Assembly: GCA_964639525.1 (NCBI GenBank)
Contig: CAZXDS010000015.1
Span: 1-32,137, forward strand
DNA length: 32,137 bases
Direction of reading: 5' to 3'
Origin: CAZXDS01 sp964639525
GTDB lineage: Bacteria > Bacteroidota > Ignavibacteria > Ignavibacteriales > Melioribacteraceae
The position numbers and the translations under genes are program-made. The stretch's first letter is position 1, and each line of letters starts with the position of its first letter. The notes beneath the pieces are model-generated. The model was not told the DNA's origin. It did no database searches and saw only the letters and a program-made list of their open reading frames with translations. Positions 14,879 through 23,833 of the stretch are shown here, piece after piece.

Positions 14879-15673
14879 CTATCTCAGTTTGTTAACCTTT
14901 TCCATAAACAGTTTTACTCTGTCCGGGTCAACGCTGTTTTTCCAATTCCCATCAAATTTAAAATAAGAGCCGACAATAAAAGCGTCGGCGAACGGAAGAT
15001 AATCCGTAATATTATCTATTGTAATTCCCGAACCAATCAGTACCGGAATTTCAACAGTTTGTTTAACTGCTTTAATTTCATTTAAGTCGGCTTCTTTTCC
15101 GGTAGCGGTTCCGGTAACGATAACGCCGTCGCTCAGGAAAAATTCAGCCGCTTCTGCAACTTCTGAAATTGATGTATCGCCGGTAATTGAGTGTGAACTG
15201 TGTTTCTTTTTTATGTCTATAAATATTTTAATTTTATCGGCACCGATTTGTTTGCGGTATCGCAGAATTTCACCGGCATCCGATTCGATAATCCCTTCGT
15301 CGGCAACGTGAGCAAAAACAAAACCTTCGGCTCTTATAAAATCAAGTCCGGCAGCATTTGCCGAAGCAATTGCCTCTTTGTTTGCACCCGCAAGAATTTG
15401 AATTCCGCAAGGCAGCCCTGATTTGCGTCTAACTTCATAACCGATAATGCTCATCGAAGCTGTGATTTCTGCGCCGACTATTCTATTTAGATATGGGACA
15501 TCGTGCATATTTTCGATTGCAATAATATCTATTCCGTTTTCTTTGTAAAGCAGAGCTTCTTCAGCAGCTTTTTTTACAATAAGATTAAAATCACCTTTGT
15601 AATTCGGTGTGCCGGGAAGTGCTTCTACGTGAATCATCCCGATTATTGGTTTTTTAATGTTAAATATTTCCAT
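14879..15673 (-). CDS. BtpA family TIM-barrel protein
   Basis: The 264-residue protein matches the BtpA/SgcQ family: IIGMIHVEALPGTPNY at the N terminus, GIDIIAIENMHDVPY (48-62), a GTATGK stretch near 185-190, and PVLIGSGITIDNI near 208-220 as the phosphate-binding end of a TIM barrel. BtpA was named for a role in photosystem I accumulation in cyanobacteria, but members occur widely in non-photosynthetic bacteria, including in sugar or nucleoside loci, and are likely metabolic enzymes of unknown substrate. It stands 97 bases upstream of glnE on the same strand and may head that operon. Full length; no odd residues seen. Confidence 0.85.
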   Translation of the reverse strand: MEIFNIKKPIIGMIHVEALPGTPNYKGDFNLIVKKAAEEALLYKENGIDIIAIENMHDVPYLNRIVGAEITASMSIIGYEVRRKSGLPCGIQILAGANKEAIASANAAGLDFIRAEGFVFAHVADEGIIESDAGEILRYRKQIGADKIKIFIDIKKKHSSHSITGDTSISEVAEAAEFFLSDGVIVTGTATGKEADLNEIKAVKQTVEIPVLIGSGITIDNITDYLPFADAFIVGSYFKFDGNWKNSVDPDRVKLFMEKVNKLR

Positions 15674-15693
15674 ATGTTTGTGTTTTTTTGAGG

Positions 15694-15789
15694 TATCTCA
15701 TCCGGCGGTTGCCAGATTCGACATGGCAAATATTTATTCTGTCATATCGAAGGAGTCCCGATTGTTTTTTTATCGGGACGACTGAGATA
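15694..15789. repeat. Extragenic palindromic repeat element
   Basis: Bases 15694-15700 (TATCTCA) and 15783-15789 (TGAGATA) are terminal inverted repeats. Inside, GTCCCGAT (15755-15762) pairs with ATCGGGAC (15772-15779), next to TGTCATATCGAAGGA-like sequence. The plan resembles the dispersed repeats containing TGTCAT...GGAGTCCCGAT...ATCGGGAC...GAGATATCTC known from many FCB-group genomes. A further small hairpin, CCCGT/ACGGG (15816-15832), follows. It lies between btpA and the next gene, where an apparent open frame is only a by-product of the repeat. Confidence 0.65.
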
Positions 15790-15949
15790 TCTCCAAATTT
15801 TATAAGCATTTTATTCCCGTAAAAAACACGGGACACGTGTGTGATTAGAATAATCATAAATATTTCATGTGTTTTATATTTTCCTATTTATATAGAAACA
15901 CACCGTTATGCTGATCCGGCAACTGCCCGATAAGAACGACCAACTGTTT

Positions 15950-16507
15950 TTATCCGTCAACTAAACAATTGGGAGATTCAACAATATCAAGACAATTACC
16001 TGTAATTAATATTTCTTTTCTTCCGGATAGAACAAGCGGAGTTTCATCTTCTCTTTCCGCTTCATAAAACGGTTTATTAAAAAGAATCTGCCGTGTTTTA
16101 AATACTGCGAATACTTTATTTGATTTAAGTTTAAAATATTTATCTATTACTAATTTACTGCATTGTAATTTGGCATAAATATTTTGAGTGCCGGCATTAA
16201 TTTTCAGCATAATATATACGTCTTTCCCTTTCTGATAAAAATTTTTAATCACCGAATCGGCAACAACAATACCGGAAGTTGGAATTATTTTATTTAACAA
16301 TTTTTGCTGATTTATTTTTTTTGTTAAAATTGCGGCATTATATTTTTGCGATAGTTCTTTAGCAAGTTCTTTCTGCTCTGCTTTTACCTTAGATATTAAA
16401 TCGTAATCAGCATCACGTTTAAGATGCAGAAACCCAATAAGAACAATTATTCCAATAAATATTACAGTAATTCTAAAAAACAGTATGTTATTTTGATTTT
16501 GTTTCAT
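15950..16507 (-). CDS. Membrane-anchored hypothetical protein, 185 residues
   Basis: A single N-terminal transmembrane segment (about residues 10-28) is followed by a short charged helix (KVKAEQKELAKELSQKY) and a C-terminal domain rich in beta-strand-like sequence that should lie outside the cytoplasm. The topology suggests a signal-anchored periplasmic protein. I do not recognise the family; the C-terminal part has a compact beta-barrel look but no motif to name it. The ATG at 16507 lies 20 bases after the FTCD stop, so it is probably the second gene of that operon. It ends with CLVDG and has three cysteines, two of them near the C terminus, that could form a disulfide. Confidence 0.6.
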   Translation of the reverse strand: MKQNQNNILFFRITVIFIGIIVLIGFLHLKRDADYDLISKVKAEQKELAKELSQKYNAAILTKKINQQKLLNKIIPTSGIVVADSVIKNFYQKGKDVYIMLKINAGTQNIYAKLQCSKLVIDKYFKLKSNKVFAVFKTRQILFNKPFYEAEREDETPLVLSGRKEILITGNCLDIVESPNCLVDG

Positions 16508-16527
16508 AATCTTTTTACAAAAATAAT

Positions 16528-18357
16528 TTATAATTTCGATTCCACAAACTCCAATACTTTATTTAATCTACTTTGAGCCTTGAATTTTAACTCATTACAA
16601 GTTTTTCGCATTTCGTTAACAAATACTTCGTCCTTAATATCTTTCAGATTAATCAGTACATTGTAAATTCCGCCAATTACACCTGTATAAGCACTTTGTG
16701 CACCAACGCCTACATCAGTAATGGAATTTGGATTTCCATACCGTGCAACAGTATCGGAAATTTCAATAACGTTAAGGCTTAACTTTGCCGTGTTCAGCGG
16801 AACCATTACCGCTTCTTTAAGTCCGCTCTGCATTGCCTCGTTCCGCATTTTCTTTTCCTCGTCCGTTTTGCTCGGCAGTCGGCGTGCATCCATATATGAA
16901 TTAAATGCGTTTGTGTCGTCATCGATGGCACTGACCAACTGTTGTTTAATTTCCTGGCATTGAAGTGCAGCACCATTTAATATATCATCAATACTTTCGC
17001 TGCCGCGTCTGTTTGCCGTAAGATTAGCAACCATAGAGTTTAGTGCAGCTCCAAGACTTCCGGATAAAGCAGCAATTGAGCCCCCGCCGGGAGCGGGAGA
17101 TTCGCGTGAAACTTCATCAACAAAATCAGTTAGTTTCATTTCTACCAAAGCATCTTTCGCATTTTTCGGCAAGCCCAAAACTCTTTCTTCAATATTAAAA
17201 TCCGCTACATCTTTTAATCCAAGCGACTGTACCGCAGTTTCCAAAATGTCTTTAACCGGAATTCCCATCGAACGGCCTTGTTTGCGTAAATAATATTTGC
17301 CGGTTTCTAACAAAGCCGGATAGGGAACCATTCCTACAATTTCGCTTCCGGTTACAACCAAACCGCGTTCTGCAGCGAGTTTTCTTGTTTCTTCCAAAAC
17401 ATCCTGCATCGAGGTTACTTTGTAGTTGGTGAGATTGATTGAGATTTGGGCTCTGTCATAATCAGGAACCATCCAGCCGATTGATTTACAGTACTTAAAC
17501 TTCCCGGTTTTTTTAACTGACAGATTTTCAGGTTGCTTCGGATTAATTCCGTTTAATTCTAATAATTCAACAAGATTGTAATTATGCTCGGCAGTACAAT
17601 GCTCAACAGTTTCCTTAATTGTAGAACCGGTAAACACACAACTACCGCAAGGATAACTTCCTTCTTTGTATTTTAAAATTTTTCCGCCTTTAAAATAAAA
17701 AGGTTTAGTATTTCCTGCTCTTGCCGAACGTCCTTTTTCTCGCAGTTCAAAAGCAATATCAGTAGCGTAAAGTTTTTCACGAGTGTTCAACGAAATATTA
17801 TAAGCAATTAAAAATTCTCTTACACCAATTACAGTAGCTCCGGATTTAACATTAAAAATATCCGGACCATAATCGGGTTTCCAGTTCGCGTCTTTTATCT
17901 TCTCTGCAAAACCCTCATATTCACCTTTTCTAATAACGGCGAGATTTACTCTGTCCGGCTTTTGTGCCGATTTTTCATAAAGATAAACGGGAATACTTAA
18001 TTCATTGCCGACACGCTCCGCAAGTTCTTTGGAATATTCAACACATTCTTCGATTGTAACACCGCTGACAGGAACAAACGGACAAACATCCGTAGCACCC
18101 ATTCTGGGGTGAGAACCGGAGTGCTTGGTCATATCAATTATGTCGGAAGCTTTTTTAATTGCTTCAAAAGCAGCTTCTTTCACTTTTACCGGCTCGCCTA
18201 CAAAAGTAACAACCGTTCTGTTCATGTCAAAGCCGGGGTCAACATCAAGCAATCTAATACCGTCAACCGCTTCAATTGTATCGGTTATTTGTTTAATTAT
18301 TTCGGGGTCTCTTCCTTCGGAAAAATTAGGAACACATTCAATAAGTTTTTCAAGCAT
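16528..18357 (-). CDS. ftcD: Fused glutamate formimidoyltransferase / formimidoyltetrahydrofolate cyclodeaminase
   Basis: The N-terminal formiminotransferase domain transfers the formimino group of N-formimino-L-glutamate to tetrahydrofolate; the C-terminal domain releases ammonia to give methenyl-THF, linking histidine breakdown to one-carbon metabolism. Seen: IECVPNFSEGRD (6-17), catalytic H83 in SGSHPRMGATD, and the cyclodeaminase signature SPAPGGGS near 420-427 with the helical domain from 409 to the end. At 609 residues it is longer than the ~541-residue mammalian enzyme because of an insertion of about 75 residues (211-290) with C237-x-x-C240, H253-C254, H258 and C290. A GAGG site five bases before the ATG supports the start. 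No other histidine-utilization gene is in the window. Confidence 0.9.
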   Translation of the reverse strand: MLEKLIECVPNFSEGRDPEIIKQITDTIEAVDGIRLLDVDPGFDMNRTVVTFVGEPVKVKEAAFEAIKKASDIIDMTKHSGSHPRMGATDVCPFVPVSGVTIEECVEYSKELAERVGNELSIPVYLYEKSAQKPDRVNLAVIRKGEYEGFAEKIKDANWKPDYGPDIFNVKSGATVIGVREFLIAYNISLNTREKLYATDIAFELREKGRSARAGNTKPFYFKGGKILKYKEGSYPCGSCVFTGSTIKETVEHCTAEHNYNLVELLELNGINPKQPENLSVKKTGKFKYCKSIGWMVPDYDRAQISINLTNYKVTSMQDVLEETRKLAAERGLVVTGSEIVGMVPYPALLETGKYYLRKQGRSMGIPVKDILETAVQSLGLKDVADFNIEERVLGLPKNAKDALVEMKLTDFVDEVSRESPAPGGGSIAALSGSLGAALNSMVANLTANRRGSESIDDILNGAALQCQEIKQQLVSAIDDDTNAFNSYMDARRLPSKTDEEKKMRNEAMQSGLKEAVMVPLNTAKLSLNVIEISDTVARYGNPNSITDVGVGAQSAYTGVIGGIYNVLINLKDIKDEVFVNEMRKTCNELKFKAQSRLNKVLEFVESKL

Positions 18358-18458
18358 TTGAACCTCAACATTTAATATATTTTAATAATTTACGATTGAT
18401 AACTTAAATTGGGTATTCGGTATTTGCAAATAATGTTTATTACAAAAAAATCTAATAT

Positions 18459-18477
18459 TATAAAATTAAATTTTATA
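18459..18477 (-). terminator. A/T-rich hairpin after the cotransporter gene
   Basis: TATAAAATT (18459-18467) pairs with AATTTTATA (18469-18477), and on the minus strand a run of seven T follows about ten bases later. It lies 20 bases beyond the stop of the cotransporter gene. The stem lacks G/C pairs, so terminator strength is doubtful. Confidence 0.35.
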
Positions 18478-18496
18478 AACTATTATTAAAAACACA

Positions 18497-20617
18497 TTAT
18501 GCGATTGCACTTTCTTTTCCCGAATCTCTTACAAATAAGCACGATGAGTTTGCAAGCTCCGGTGCTTCCCGTATAAAATCATAAGAAATATTACCACTTA
18601 GTCCGAAAATATTAATATCTGCACGCGGAGCTTTTCGTAAAATATTTTTAAAATTACCGGACAATACATGAAATTCGGTCATTGCCGGAAGTCTTGTTAA
18701 TTCACCGAGTTTATTCAAAAATTTATTCAGAAATTCCTTACGTTCTTCATTTTCAGCTACGGTTAGCAAATTTATTTTTCCATCCCAATTTAAGTGAAGC
18801 TGAAGTCCGAGCAAAATTGCCAAATGCCAATTCGGACTTTTATCGCGCAGCCAAATGTTGATATCCTTCTGGAGACCAAATGCCGTTCTTTCGTGCTGCC
18901 GAAGAATAACTATTCCCAATTCATTTTTTTTCGCTTCGACTATAAGTTCTTTAATTATAATGTCTTTGTTTTTATCATGCCCAAGTGTTAAAAACAGCAT
19001 ATTCGGTCTAAGCGTTCCGCCTGCCAAAGTCTGCATAACAAGTTTTGCCCCATGGATAAAATCCACATCTTCGAGTACGGCAGAGTTGACCAAAATTTTT
19101 GATTCTTCCAAAGGTGAAATCAAATTTTTCAGAGCTTTTTTTGTTTCATCAATTTTATCAGATTTAATTGAAAACGCATAAATGCTGCCCGAAGGGTGTA
19201 CGATACTTTTAATAAATAAAAGCGATGCAGCCCAAATTTTCGGTTCTTCAATCGGCAGCAGAATATCAGGTTTCCATGCAATGTGAGTTCTTGGAAATTT
19301 TGCCGCAATTCTTGTTGCTTTTTCGGCAAGAACTACAAACATTCCGCCCCGCAAATCTCCTTTTTTAGTAGTTAAACCTTGTTTAGTAAGCCAAATATAA
19401 ATTGAAATAATAATCAGCAGCGCCACAACACTAAAAACCGGATTTATTAAAAACATTATTGCTATTGAACCGACCGCCCCGACAAAAGGAACAAAACGCG
19501 GAATTTTAAAAGTTGGGCGAAAACTTATTATTTTCATACTCTGCTGGATAAAAACCACAAGGTTTAATGTTCCGTAGGTTATCAGAAAAAACATTGTTAT
19601 TAAAGCAGCCAAAGCGTTTAAGTCGCCAAGCATCAACGCAATTAAGATAAGAATACCGGTTACAATATTGGCATTAAAAGGTTCGTTTCTCTTATTTTTC
19701 TTCTTAAAAAATTTACTGAACGGAATTGTTTTTTCTGCAGCCAGTGCTTGAAGAATTCGAGGCGAACCCAACATACTGCCGAGTGCCGACGAAAATGTAG
19801 CGGCAAGTATTCCCAGAATTATCAGCTTACCGAAAAGTGCATTATCAACCATTACCATTTCGTTTGTTCGTAATTCTTCGGAACCGATATGAGCGGCAAG
19901 CACATATGCAAGCGACACATAGACAATAAACGTAACACCAATTGCACTTAGTGTTCCAAATGGAATTGCTTTACGCGGATTTTTAAGGTCGCCCGAAAGA
20001 TTTGCTCCTGCCATTATTCCGGTTACAGCCGGGAAAAAAATAGCAAACACTTGCCAGAAAGATGCGCTTTTGAAATTTCCAATTAATGCCGGATTGCTTA
20101 TTACCGGAGCTGGTGTAAGAAAAAATGAGATTATTGAAAGACCGATTATTACAATAATCACATACTGAATTTTAATTGCAAAGTTTGCACTGATCGAAGA
20201 TATTATCAGCAGAATTACCCAAACTATTATTCCAACTAAAAGAGGACTATGTGCTGGGAACAAAAACAACCAGCCTTCGGCAAAACCTACAATATACAAT
20301 GCAGCCGATAATGTTTGCGATGCGTAAAACGGAATACCGATACTTCCGCCGGCTTCAAGCCCAAGCGATTTTGAAATTATTGAATAAGCTCCCCCTGCCC
20401 CGATTTTTATATTTGTTGTAATTGAAGACATTGATAAAGCAGTACAAACGGTAATAAATTTTGCAAGAACAATAATCAATAATGCACCGAGAAACCCTGC
20501 ATTGCCCACAACCCAGCCGAGACGCAAATACATTATTACGCCGAGTATTGTAAGTACATCAGGCATAAATACTCCGCCGAATGTTCCTAATTTTTTATAT
20601 TTTGATGTTGACTGCAT
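18497..20617 (-). CDS. SLC12-like cation-chloride cotransporter (APC superfamily)
   Basis: The 706-residue protein has about twelve transmembrane segments of the amino acid-polyamine-organocation fold. The first segments, KLGTFGGVFMPDVLTILGVI and MYLRLGWVVGNAGFLGA, are characteristic of Na-K-Cl cotransporter homologues, followed by GAGGAYSIISKSLGLEAGGS and a soluble C-terminal domain of about 230 residues like the cytoplasmic SLC12 tail. A role in ion or possibly amino-acid transport is inferred. The open frame runs to 20779, but those 54 residues overlap the upstream hotdog gene in another frame, and the conserved region begins just after the ATG at 20617, so that start is used. The gene follows paaI by 28 bases and may be co-transcribed with it. 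Confidence 0.85.
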   Translation of the reverse strand: MQSTSKYKKLGTFGGVFMPDVLTILGVIMYLRLGWVVGNAGFLGALLIIVLAKFITVCTALSMSSITTNIKIGAGGAYSIISKSLGLEAGGSIGIPFYASQTLSAALYIVGFAEGWLFLFPAHSPLLVGIIVWVILLIISSISANFAIKIQYVIIVIIGLSIISFFLTPAPVISNPALIGNFKSASFWQVFAIFFPAVTGIMAGANLSGDLKNPRKAIPFGTLSAIGVTFIVYVSLAYVLAAHIGSEELRTNEMVMVDNALFGKLIILGILAATFSSALGSMLGSPRILQALAAEKTIPFSKFFKKKNKRNEPFNANIVTGILILIALMLGDLNALAALITMFFLITYGTLNLVVFIQQSMKIISFRPTFKIPRFVPFVGAVGSIAIMFLINPVFSVVALLIIISIYIWLTKQGLTTKKGDLRGGMFVVLAEKATRIAAKFPRTHIAWKPDILLPIEEPKIWAASLLFIKSIVHPSGSIYAFSIKSDKIDETKKALKNLISPLEESKILVNSAVLEDVDFIHGAKLVMQTLAGGTLRPNMLFLTLGHDKNKDIIIKELIVEAKKNELGIVILRQHERTAFGLQKDINIWLRDKSPNWHLAILLGLQLHLNWDGKINLLTVAENEERKEFLNKFLNKLGELTRLPAMTEFHVLSGNFKNILRKAPRADINIFGLSGNISYDFIREAPELANSSCLFVRDSGKESAIA

Positions 20618-20645
20618 TGAATAAAAATTTTTATAACCTTCTTTA

Positions 20646-21080
20646 TTATTTATTTGAAGACGGGAAATACTCTTTTTTAGTTCTGTAAACAGTGCCTCTA
20701 AAAATCCCGACTTTTGTCCCTGCTTGGTTTGTAATTGTGATATTGTAAATTGCAATACTGTTACCTTTACTCTGCTCAATTGCTTCGGCTGTTAAAACAT
20801 CACCTTCATAAACAGGTGCCGGAAAAGCAAGGTTTGTTTCCAATGCCACAGCAATACGTCCGTAATTATTTGATGCAAAAGCAAGTGCACTATCGGCAAA
20901 AGAAAATGTTATTCCGCCATGACAAGTATGAAAACCGTTCATCATGTTTTGGCGAATTTTCATTTCAATTTTGGAGTAACCCGGTTTTATTTCCAATACC
21001 GATATTCCAAGCCAGCGGCTGAATTCATCGTGTTCTAATAATTGTTTAACTACCTTTTCCGCAAGTTTCTGTTTGTTCAT
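20646..21080 (-). CDS. paaI: Hotdog-fold acyl-CoA thioesterase, PaaI type
   Basis: The 144-residue protein shows the PaaI signature GFHTCHGGITFSFADSALAF (49-68), with H54-G-G and the catalytic D63, in a single hotdog domain. PaaI hydrolyses ring-hydroxylated phenylacetyl-CoA or dead-end acyl-CoAs, releasing CoA trapped by misprocessed intermediates. Full length for the family. The ATG overlaps the end of paaH by four bases, so the two are translated together, and the enoyl-CoA hydratase of the same cluster is PaaG-like, which supports the PaaI subfamily over generic YbgC-type thioesterases. Confidence 0.85.
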   Translation of the reverse strand: MNKQKLAEKVVKQLLEHDEFSRWLGISVLEIKPGYSKIEMKIRQNMMNGFHTCHGGITFSFADSALAFASNNYGRIAVALETNLAFPAPVYEGDVLTAEAIEQSKGNSIAIYNITITNQAGTKVGIFRGTVYRTKKEYFPSSNK

Positions 21081-22255
21081 TTGTAAAATGCTTCTCCGTT
21101 TTTAACCATTCTTTTCAGCAGCACACTTGGACGATAGCGATCTTCGGAATAATCTTCATAAAGTTTTTTCAAATTATTCAATATTCTGCCCAACCCTATT
21201 TCATCAGCCCAAACCAATAACCCTTTCGGATAGTTTACACCTTTTGTCATTGCCAAATCAATATCTTCCTTCGATGCAATATTTAGAAACAACGCATCGG
21301 CGGCTTCATTTACGAGCATACAGAATATTCTAAAAAAGATATCTTCACCAAGGTCAAAATCTTCCTTTGGTTCCGTAATAACAAAACCTTGTTCGTAATT
21401 GTAAAATCCCTTGCCGGATTTTCTTCCGAAATGCCCCGCTTCAACCAATCTTTTTTGAACAATTGACGGTTTGTAACGCGGATCAAAATAGAACTCACCG
21501 AATACAGTTTCGGTTACTTTGTAATTTATATCGTTACCAATTAAATCCATAAGTTCAAAAGGTCCCATTCTGAATCCGCCGATATTTTTCATTGCCCAGT
21601 CAATAGTTGCAACATCGGCAATATTTTCTTCAAGTATTCTTAATGCCTCGCCATAGAAAGGGCGAGCAACGCGATTAACAATAAACCCGGGAGTATCTTT
21701 AGCGAGAACAGTTGTCTTTTCCCATCCGTCAAACAATGAGCGGACTTGTACAATTGTTTCATCTGCGGTTTCCAGTCCGGGGATAATTTCAACCAAAGGC
21801 ATCAACGGTGCCGGATTAAAAAAATGTGTGCCTATAAATCTTTGGGGATTTCCGCAAACAGAAGCTATTGATGTTACCGATAGCGAAGAAGTATTTGTGC
21901 AAAGAAATGTTTCTTCGCTTACTAATTCTTCAACTTCGAGGAAAACTTCCTTTTTAACAAGCGGATCTTCAATTACAGCTTCAACTACAAAATATGAATT
22001 ACTGACTTGGTTAATGTCGTGAGTGAAATTGATTTTTTGCAAAATTTCATTTTTTTCTACTTCAACAATTACTTGCTTTTCAACAAGTCGGGAAAGTATT
22101 TTTTGCAGACTGCTTTCAGCGTTGTCTAAAACTTCTTTATTCACATCATAAAGAACAACATCGTGTCCGTTTGAGGCTGCAACTTGTGCAATTCCGCGTC
22201 CCATTGTTCCGGCACCAATAACACCTATTTTTTCTTTACTATTATTCATATTCAT
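21077..22255 (-). CDS. paaH: 3-hydroxyacyl-CoA dehydrogenase, PaaH-like
   Basis: The 392-residue NAD-dependent dehydrogenase oxidizes a 3-hydroxyacyl-CoA (3-hydroxyadipyl-CoA in phenylacetate breakdown, 3-hydroxybutyryl-CoA in related enzymes). The N-terminal Rossmann fold has GAGTMG at 14-19. The catalytic dyad H144 and E156 lies in GTHFFNPAPLMPLVE, with S123 and N194 in the expected active-site positions. The C-terminal 3HCDH domain (about 190-285) is followed by a second copy (about 300-392), the duplicated arrangement seen in PaaH, although the usual PaaH is longer (near 500 residues). The start touches the stop of the preceding PLP enzyme gene (TAATG). Confidence 0.85.
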   Translation of the reverse strand: MNMNNSKEKIGVIGAGTMGRGIAQVAASNGHDVVLYDVNKEVLDNAESSLQKILSRLVEKQVIVEVEKNEILQKINFTHDINQVSNSYFVVEAVIEDPLVKKEVFLEVEELVSEETFLCTNTSSLSVTSIASVCGNPQRFIGTHFFNPAPLMPLVEIIPGLETADETIVQVRSLFDGWEKTTVLAKDTPGFIVNRVARPFYGEALRILEENIADVATIDWAMKNIGGFRMGPFELMDLIGNDINYKVTETVFGEFYFDPRYKPSIVQKRLVEAGHFGRKSGKGFYNYEQGFVITEPKEDFDLGEDIFFRIFCMLVNEAADALFLNIASKEDIDLAMTKGVNYPKGLLVWADEIGLGRILNNLKKLYEDYSEDRYRPSVLLKRMVKNGEAFYK

Positions 22256-23250
22256 TAATAATTATTTAAATAATTTTCTCTTTTTTCGTATTCAAGTAAT
22301 TTTTCAATTTTCTTTTCCATACCGGCATTACCTTGCAGTCCGCCGGTGTGAACGGCAATAATAGTTTCGTTTTTGTTAAAGTAACCTTTTTTAATCAGGT
22401 CGTAAATACCGTAAAACATTTTTCCCGTGTATATAGAATCCAATGTAATATTATTAATTTTTTCAAATTCATAAATGAACTGAATTAGTTCAAAATTAAT
22501 TTTTGCAAATCCGCCGAAATGGTAATCATAAATTAATTTCCAATTATTAATAATCTGTCCGGCAACTGCCGGATTATAATCTTTAACAAATGAAAGAATA
22601 ATATCATTTAAGTATTCCCCGCCTTTTATTGCAGGAAATCCCAAAACTTTATAATTATTGTTACTCCCGCAAATAATGCCGGCAAGAGTTCCACCGCTGC
22701 CTACTGCCGAACAAATATAGTCGAAATTAATATCAATTTCCCCAACCAACTCTTCAACGCCTTTCAATGCAAGTAAATTAGAACCGCCTTCGGGTATTAC
22801 GTAAGGATTATCAAATTGCAAAGCAATCTCATTTTGAAGATCAGCATTGTTCCTGTTTCTGTATGTTGTCCTATCCAAATAATGAATTTCCATATTTTGC
22901 TGTTTTGCAAAAGTCAGTGTCGGGTTTAACGGCAAATGCTCTTCTCCGCGAATAATACCTATTGTTTTAAACCCGAATGTTTTTCCGGCTGCTGCCGTTG
23001 CATAAATATGATTTGAATACGCGCCGCCGAATGTGAGTAAAGTTTTATAACCTCTAATACCGGCTTCAATTAAGTTATATTTCAATTTTCGCCATTTGTT
23101 GCCGGAAATGGCATCGTGAATTAAATCATCTCTTTTGATAAACACTTTGACGGTTGTTTCCAAATCTGCAAAATAAACATGCTGAAGTATTGATTTCTCG
23201 ACACTTCCTTTTTTATTAAAGAGGACAGAGTTCAGTTTTGGTTTAATCAT
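22255..23250 (-). CDS. PLP-dependent 1-aminocyclopropane-1-carboxylate deaminase/D-cysteine desulfhydrase family protein
   Basis: The 331-residue protein is a fold-type II PLP enzyme. The cofactor lysine is K52 in SGNKWRKLKYN, followed by TFGGAYSNH (73-81), a substrate-carboxylate loop, and EGGSN and HTGGLQGNAG toward the C terminus. Family members deaminate ACC to 2-oxobutyrate or desulfhydrate D-cysteine to pyruvate, sulfide and ammonia; the sequence alone does not separate these, and D-cysteine desulfhydrase is the commoner activity in uncharacterised members. It sits directly before paaH with a one-base overlap, an unexplained partnership with acyl-CoA metabolism. No Shine-Dalgarno site is apparent. 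Confidence 0.8.
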   Translation of the reverse strand: MIKPKLNSVLFNKKGSVEKSILQHVYFADLETTVKVFIKRDDLIHDAISGNKWRKLKYNLIEAGIRGYKTLLTFGGAYSNHIYATAAAGKTFGFKTIGIIRGEEHLPLNPTLTFAKQQNMEIHYLDRTTYRNRNNADLQNEIALQFDNPYVIPEGGSNLLALKGVEELVGEIDINFDYICSAVGSGGTLAGIICGSNNNYKVLGFPAIKGGEYLNDIILSFVKDYNPAVAGQIINNWKLIYDYHFGGFAKINFELIQFIYEFEKINNITLDSIYTGKMFYGIYDLIKKGYFNKNETIIAVHTGGLQGNAGMEKKIEKLLEYEKRENYLNNY

Positions 23251-23349
23251 TTATGATATCAAAATATTTAATTATTAATTTATTTTACTCACACATCATG
23301 CTGTTCGTAGTGGCAAATTGTTTCGGAATTTCATTTATTGCACATTTTC

Positions 23350-23450
23350 AGATGCTGAAACAAGTTTAGCCTGCCAGCCGGTAGGCATGCATGATATGCG
23401 CGTAACATGATTTATTATTTCTAATTATTGCTGCGGATTAAAAATCCGCA
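23350..23450. repeat. Cluster of extragenic hairpins between DUF6165 and PLP enzyme genes
   Basis: Three stems occur: GCTGAA/TTTAGC (23354-23359, 23365-23370), GCCTGCC/GGTAGGC (23369-23375, 23380-23386) and TGCGGAT/ATCCGCA (23432-23438, 23444-23450). None is followed by a T-run. The first two resemble the dispersed GCTGAAAC-AAG-TTCAGC and CCTGCC-type palindromes of FCB genomes in a decayed state. They fill most of the 205-base gap that breaks an otherwise tightly packed operon. Confidence 0.5.
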
Positions 23451-23455
23451 ATACA

Positions 23456-23833
23456 TTATTTGTAATTCACATACTCTTTTTCTTCGGCAAGCAAAGAATC
23501 AGTTAACCGGTTTATTCTTTTCTTTATTTCAAATCGTGTGTCGTTTTTGAAATACACGGAACGGGCAAGTTGAATGAACTCATCGTCAAACTCCTGATTG
23601 CTCTCTTTAATTCTTATCTTGTCCTCAATTTTCCATAATTCACGATTAACCGACTGCAATTCTCTGTATTCATTTGAATCGGTGTTTATCTTAAGAGATT
23701 TCATTTCCGCCAACAATAAATTATACTCTTTGCTTATATTTACCAATTTATTTTCATCTTTAATATTTTCTAATTTAATTGATAAAATTGAAACTTTATC
23801 AACAAGCTCGCCGTTCGATACTTCTATTTTCAT
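23456..23833 (-). CDS. DUF6165 family protein
   Basis: The 125-residue protein begins IEVSNGELVDKVSILSIKLE and contains ELWKIEDKIRIKE, FIQLARSVYFKND and a C-terminal EEKEYVNYK, the conserved features I associate with DUF6165. It appears fully helical, highly charged and soluble, with no catalytic motif. The function of the family is unknown. Its start overlaps the stop of paaG by one base (TAATG), so it is translationally coupled to an enoyl-CoA isomerase. Related proteins are often seen near surface-sugar genes, so the pairing here may reflect operon rearrangement. Confidence 0.75.
   Translation of the reverse strand: MKIEVSNGELVDKVSILSIKLENIKDENKLVNISKEYNLLLAEMKSLKINTDSNEYRELQSVNRELWKIEDKIRIKESNQEFDDEFIQLARSVYFKNDTRFEIKKRINRLTDSLLAEEKEYVNYK

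Noticed and set aside
15660..15857. Open frame upstream of btpA on the minus strand
   Set aside because: It lies over the extragenic palindrome and has no domain or ribosome site.
20618..20779. N-terminal extension of the cotransporter frame
   Set aside because: These 54 residues overlap paaI in another frame, are not hydrophobic or family-like, and the conserved region begins right after the ATG at 20617.
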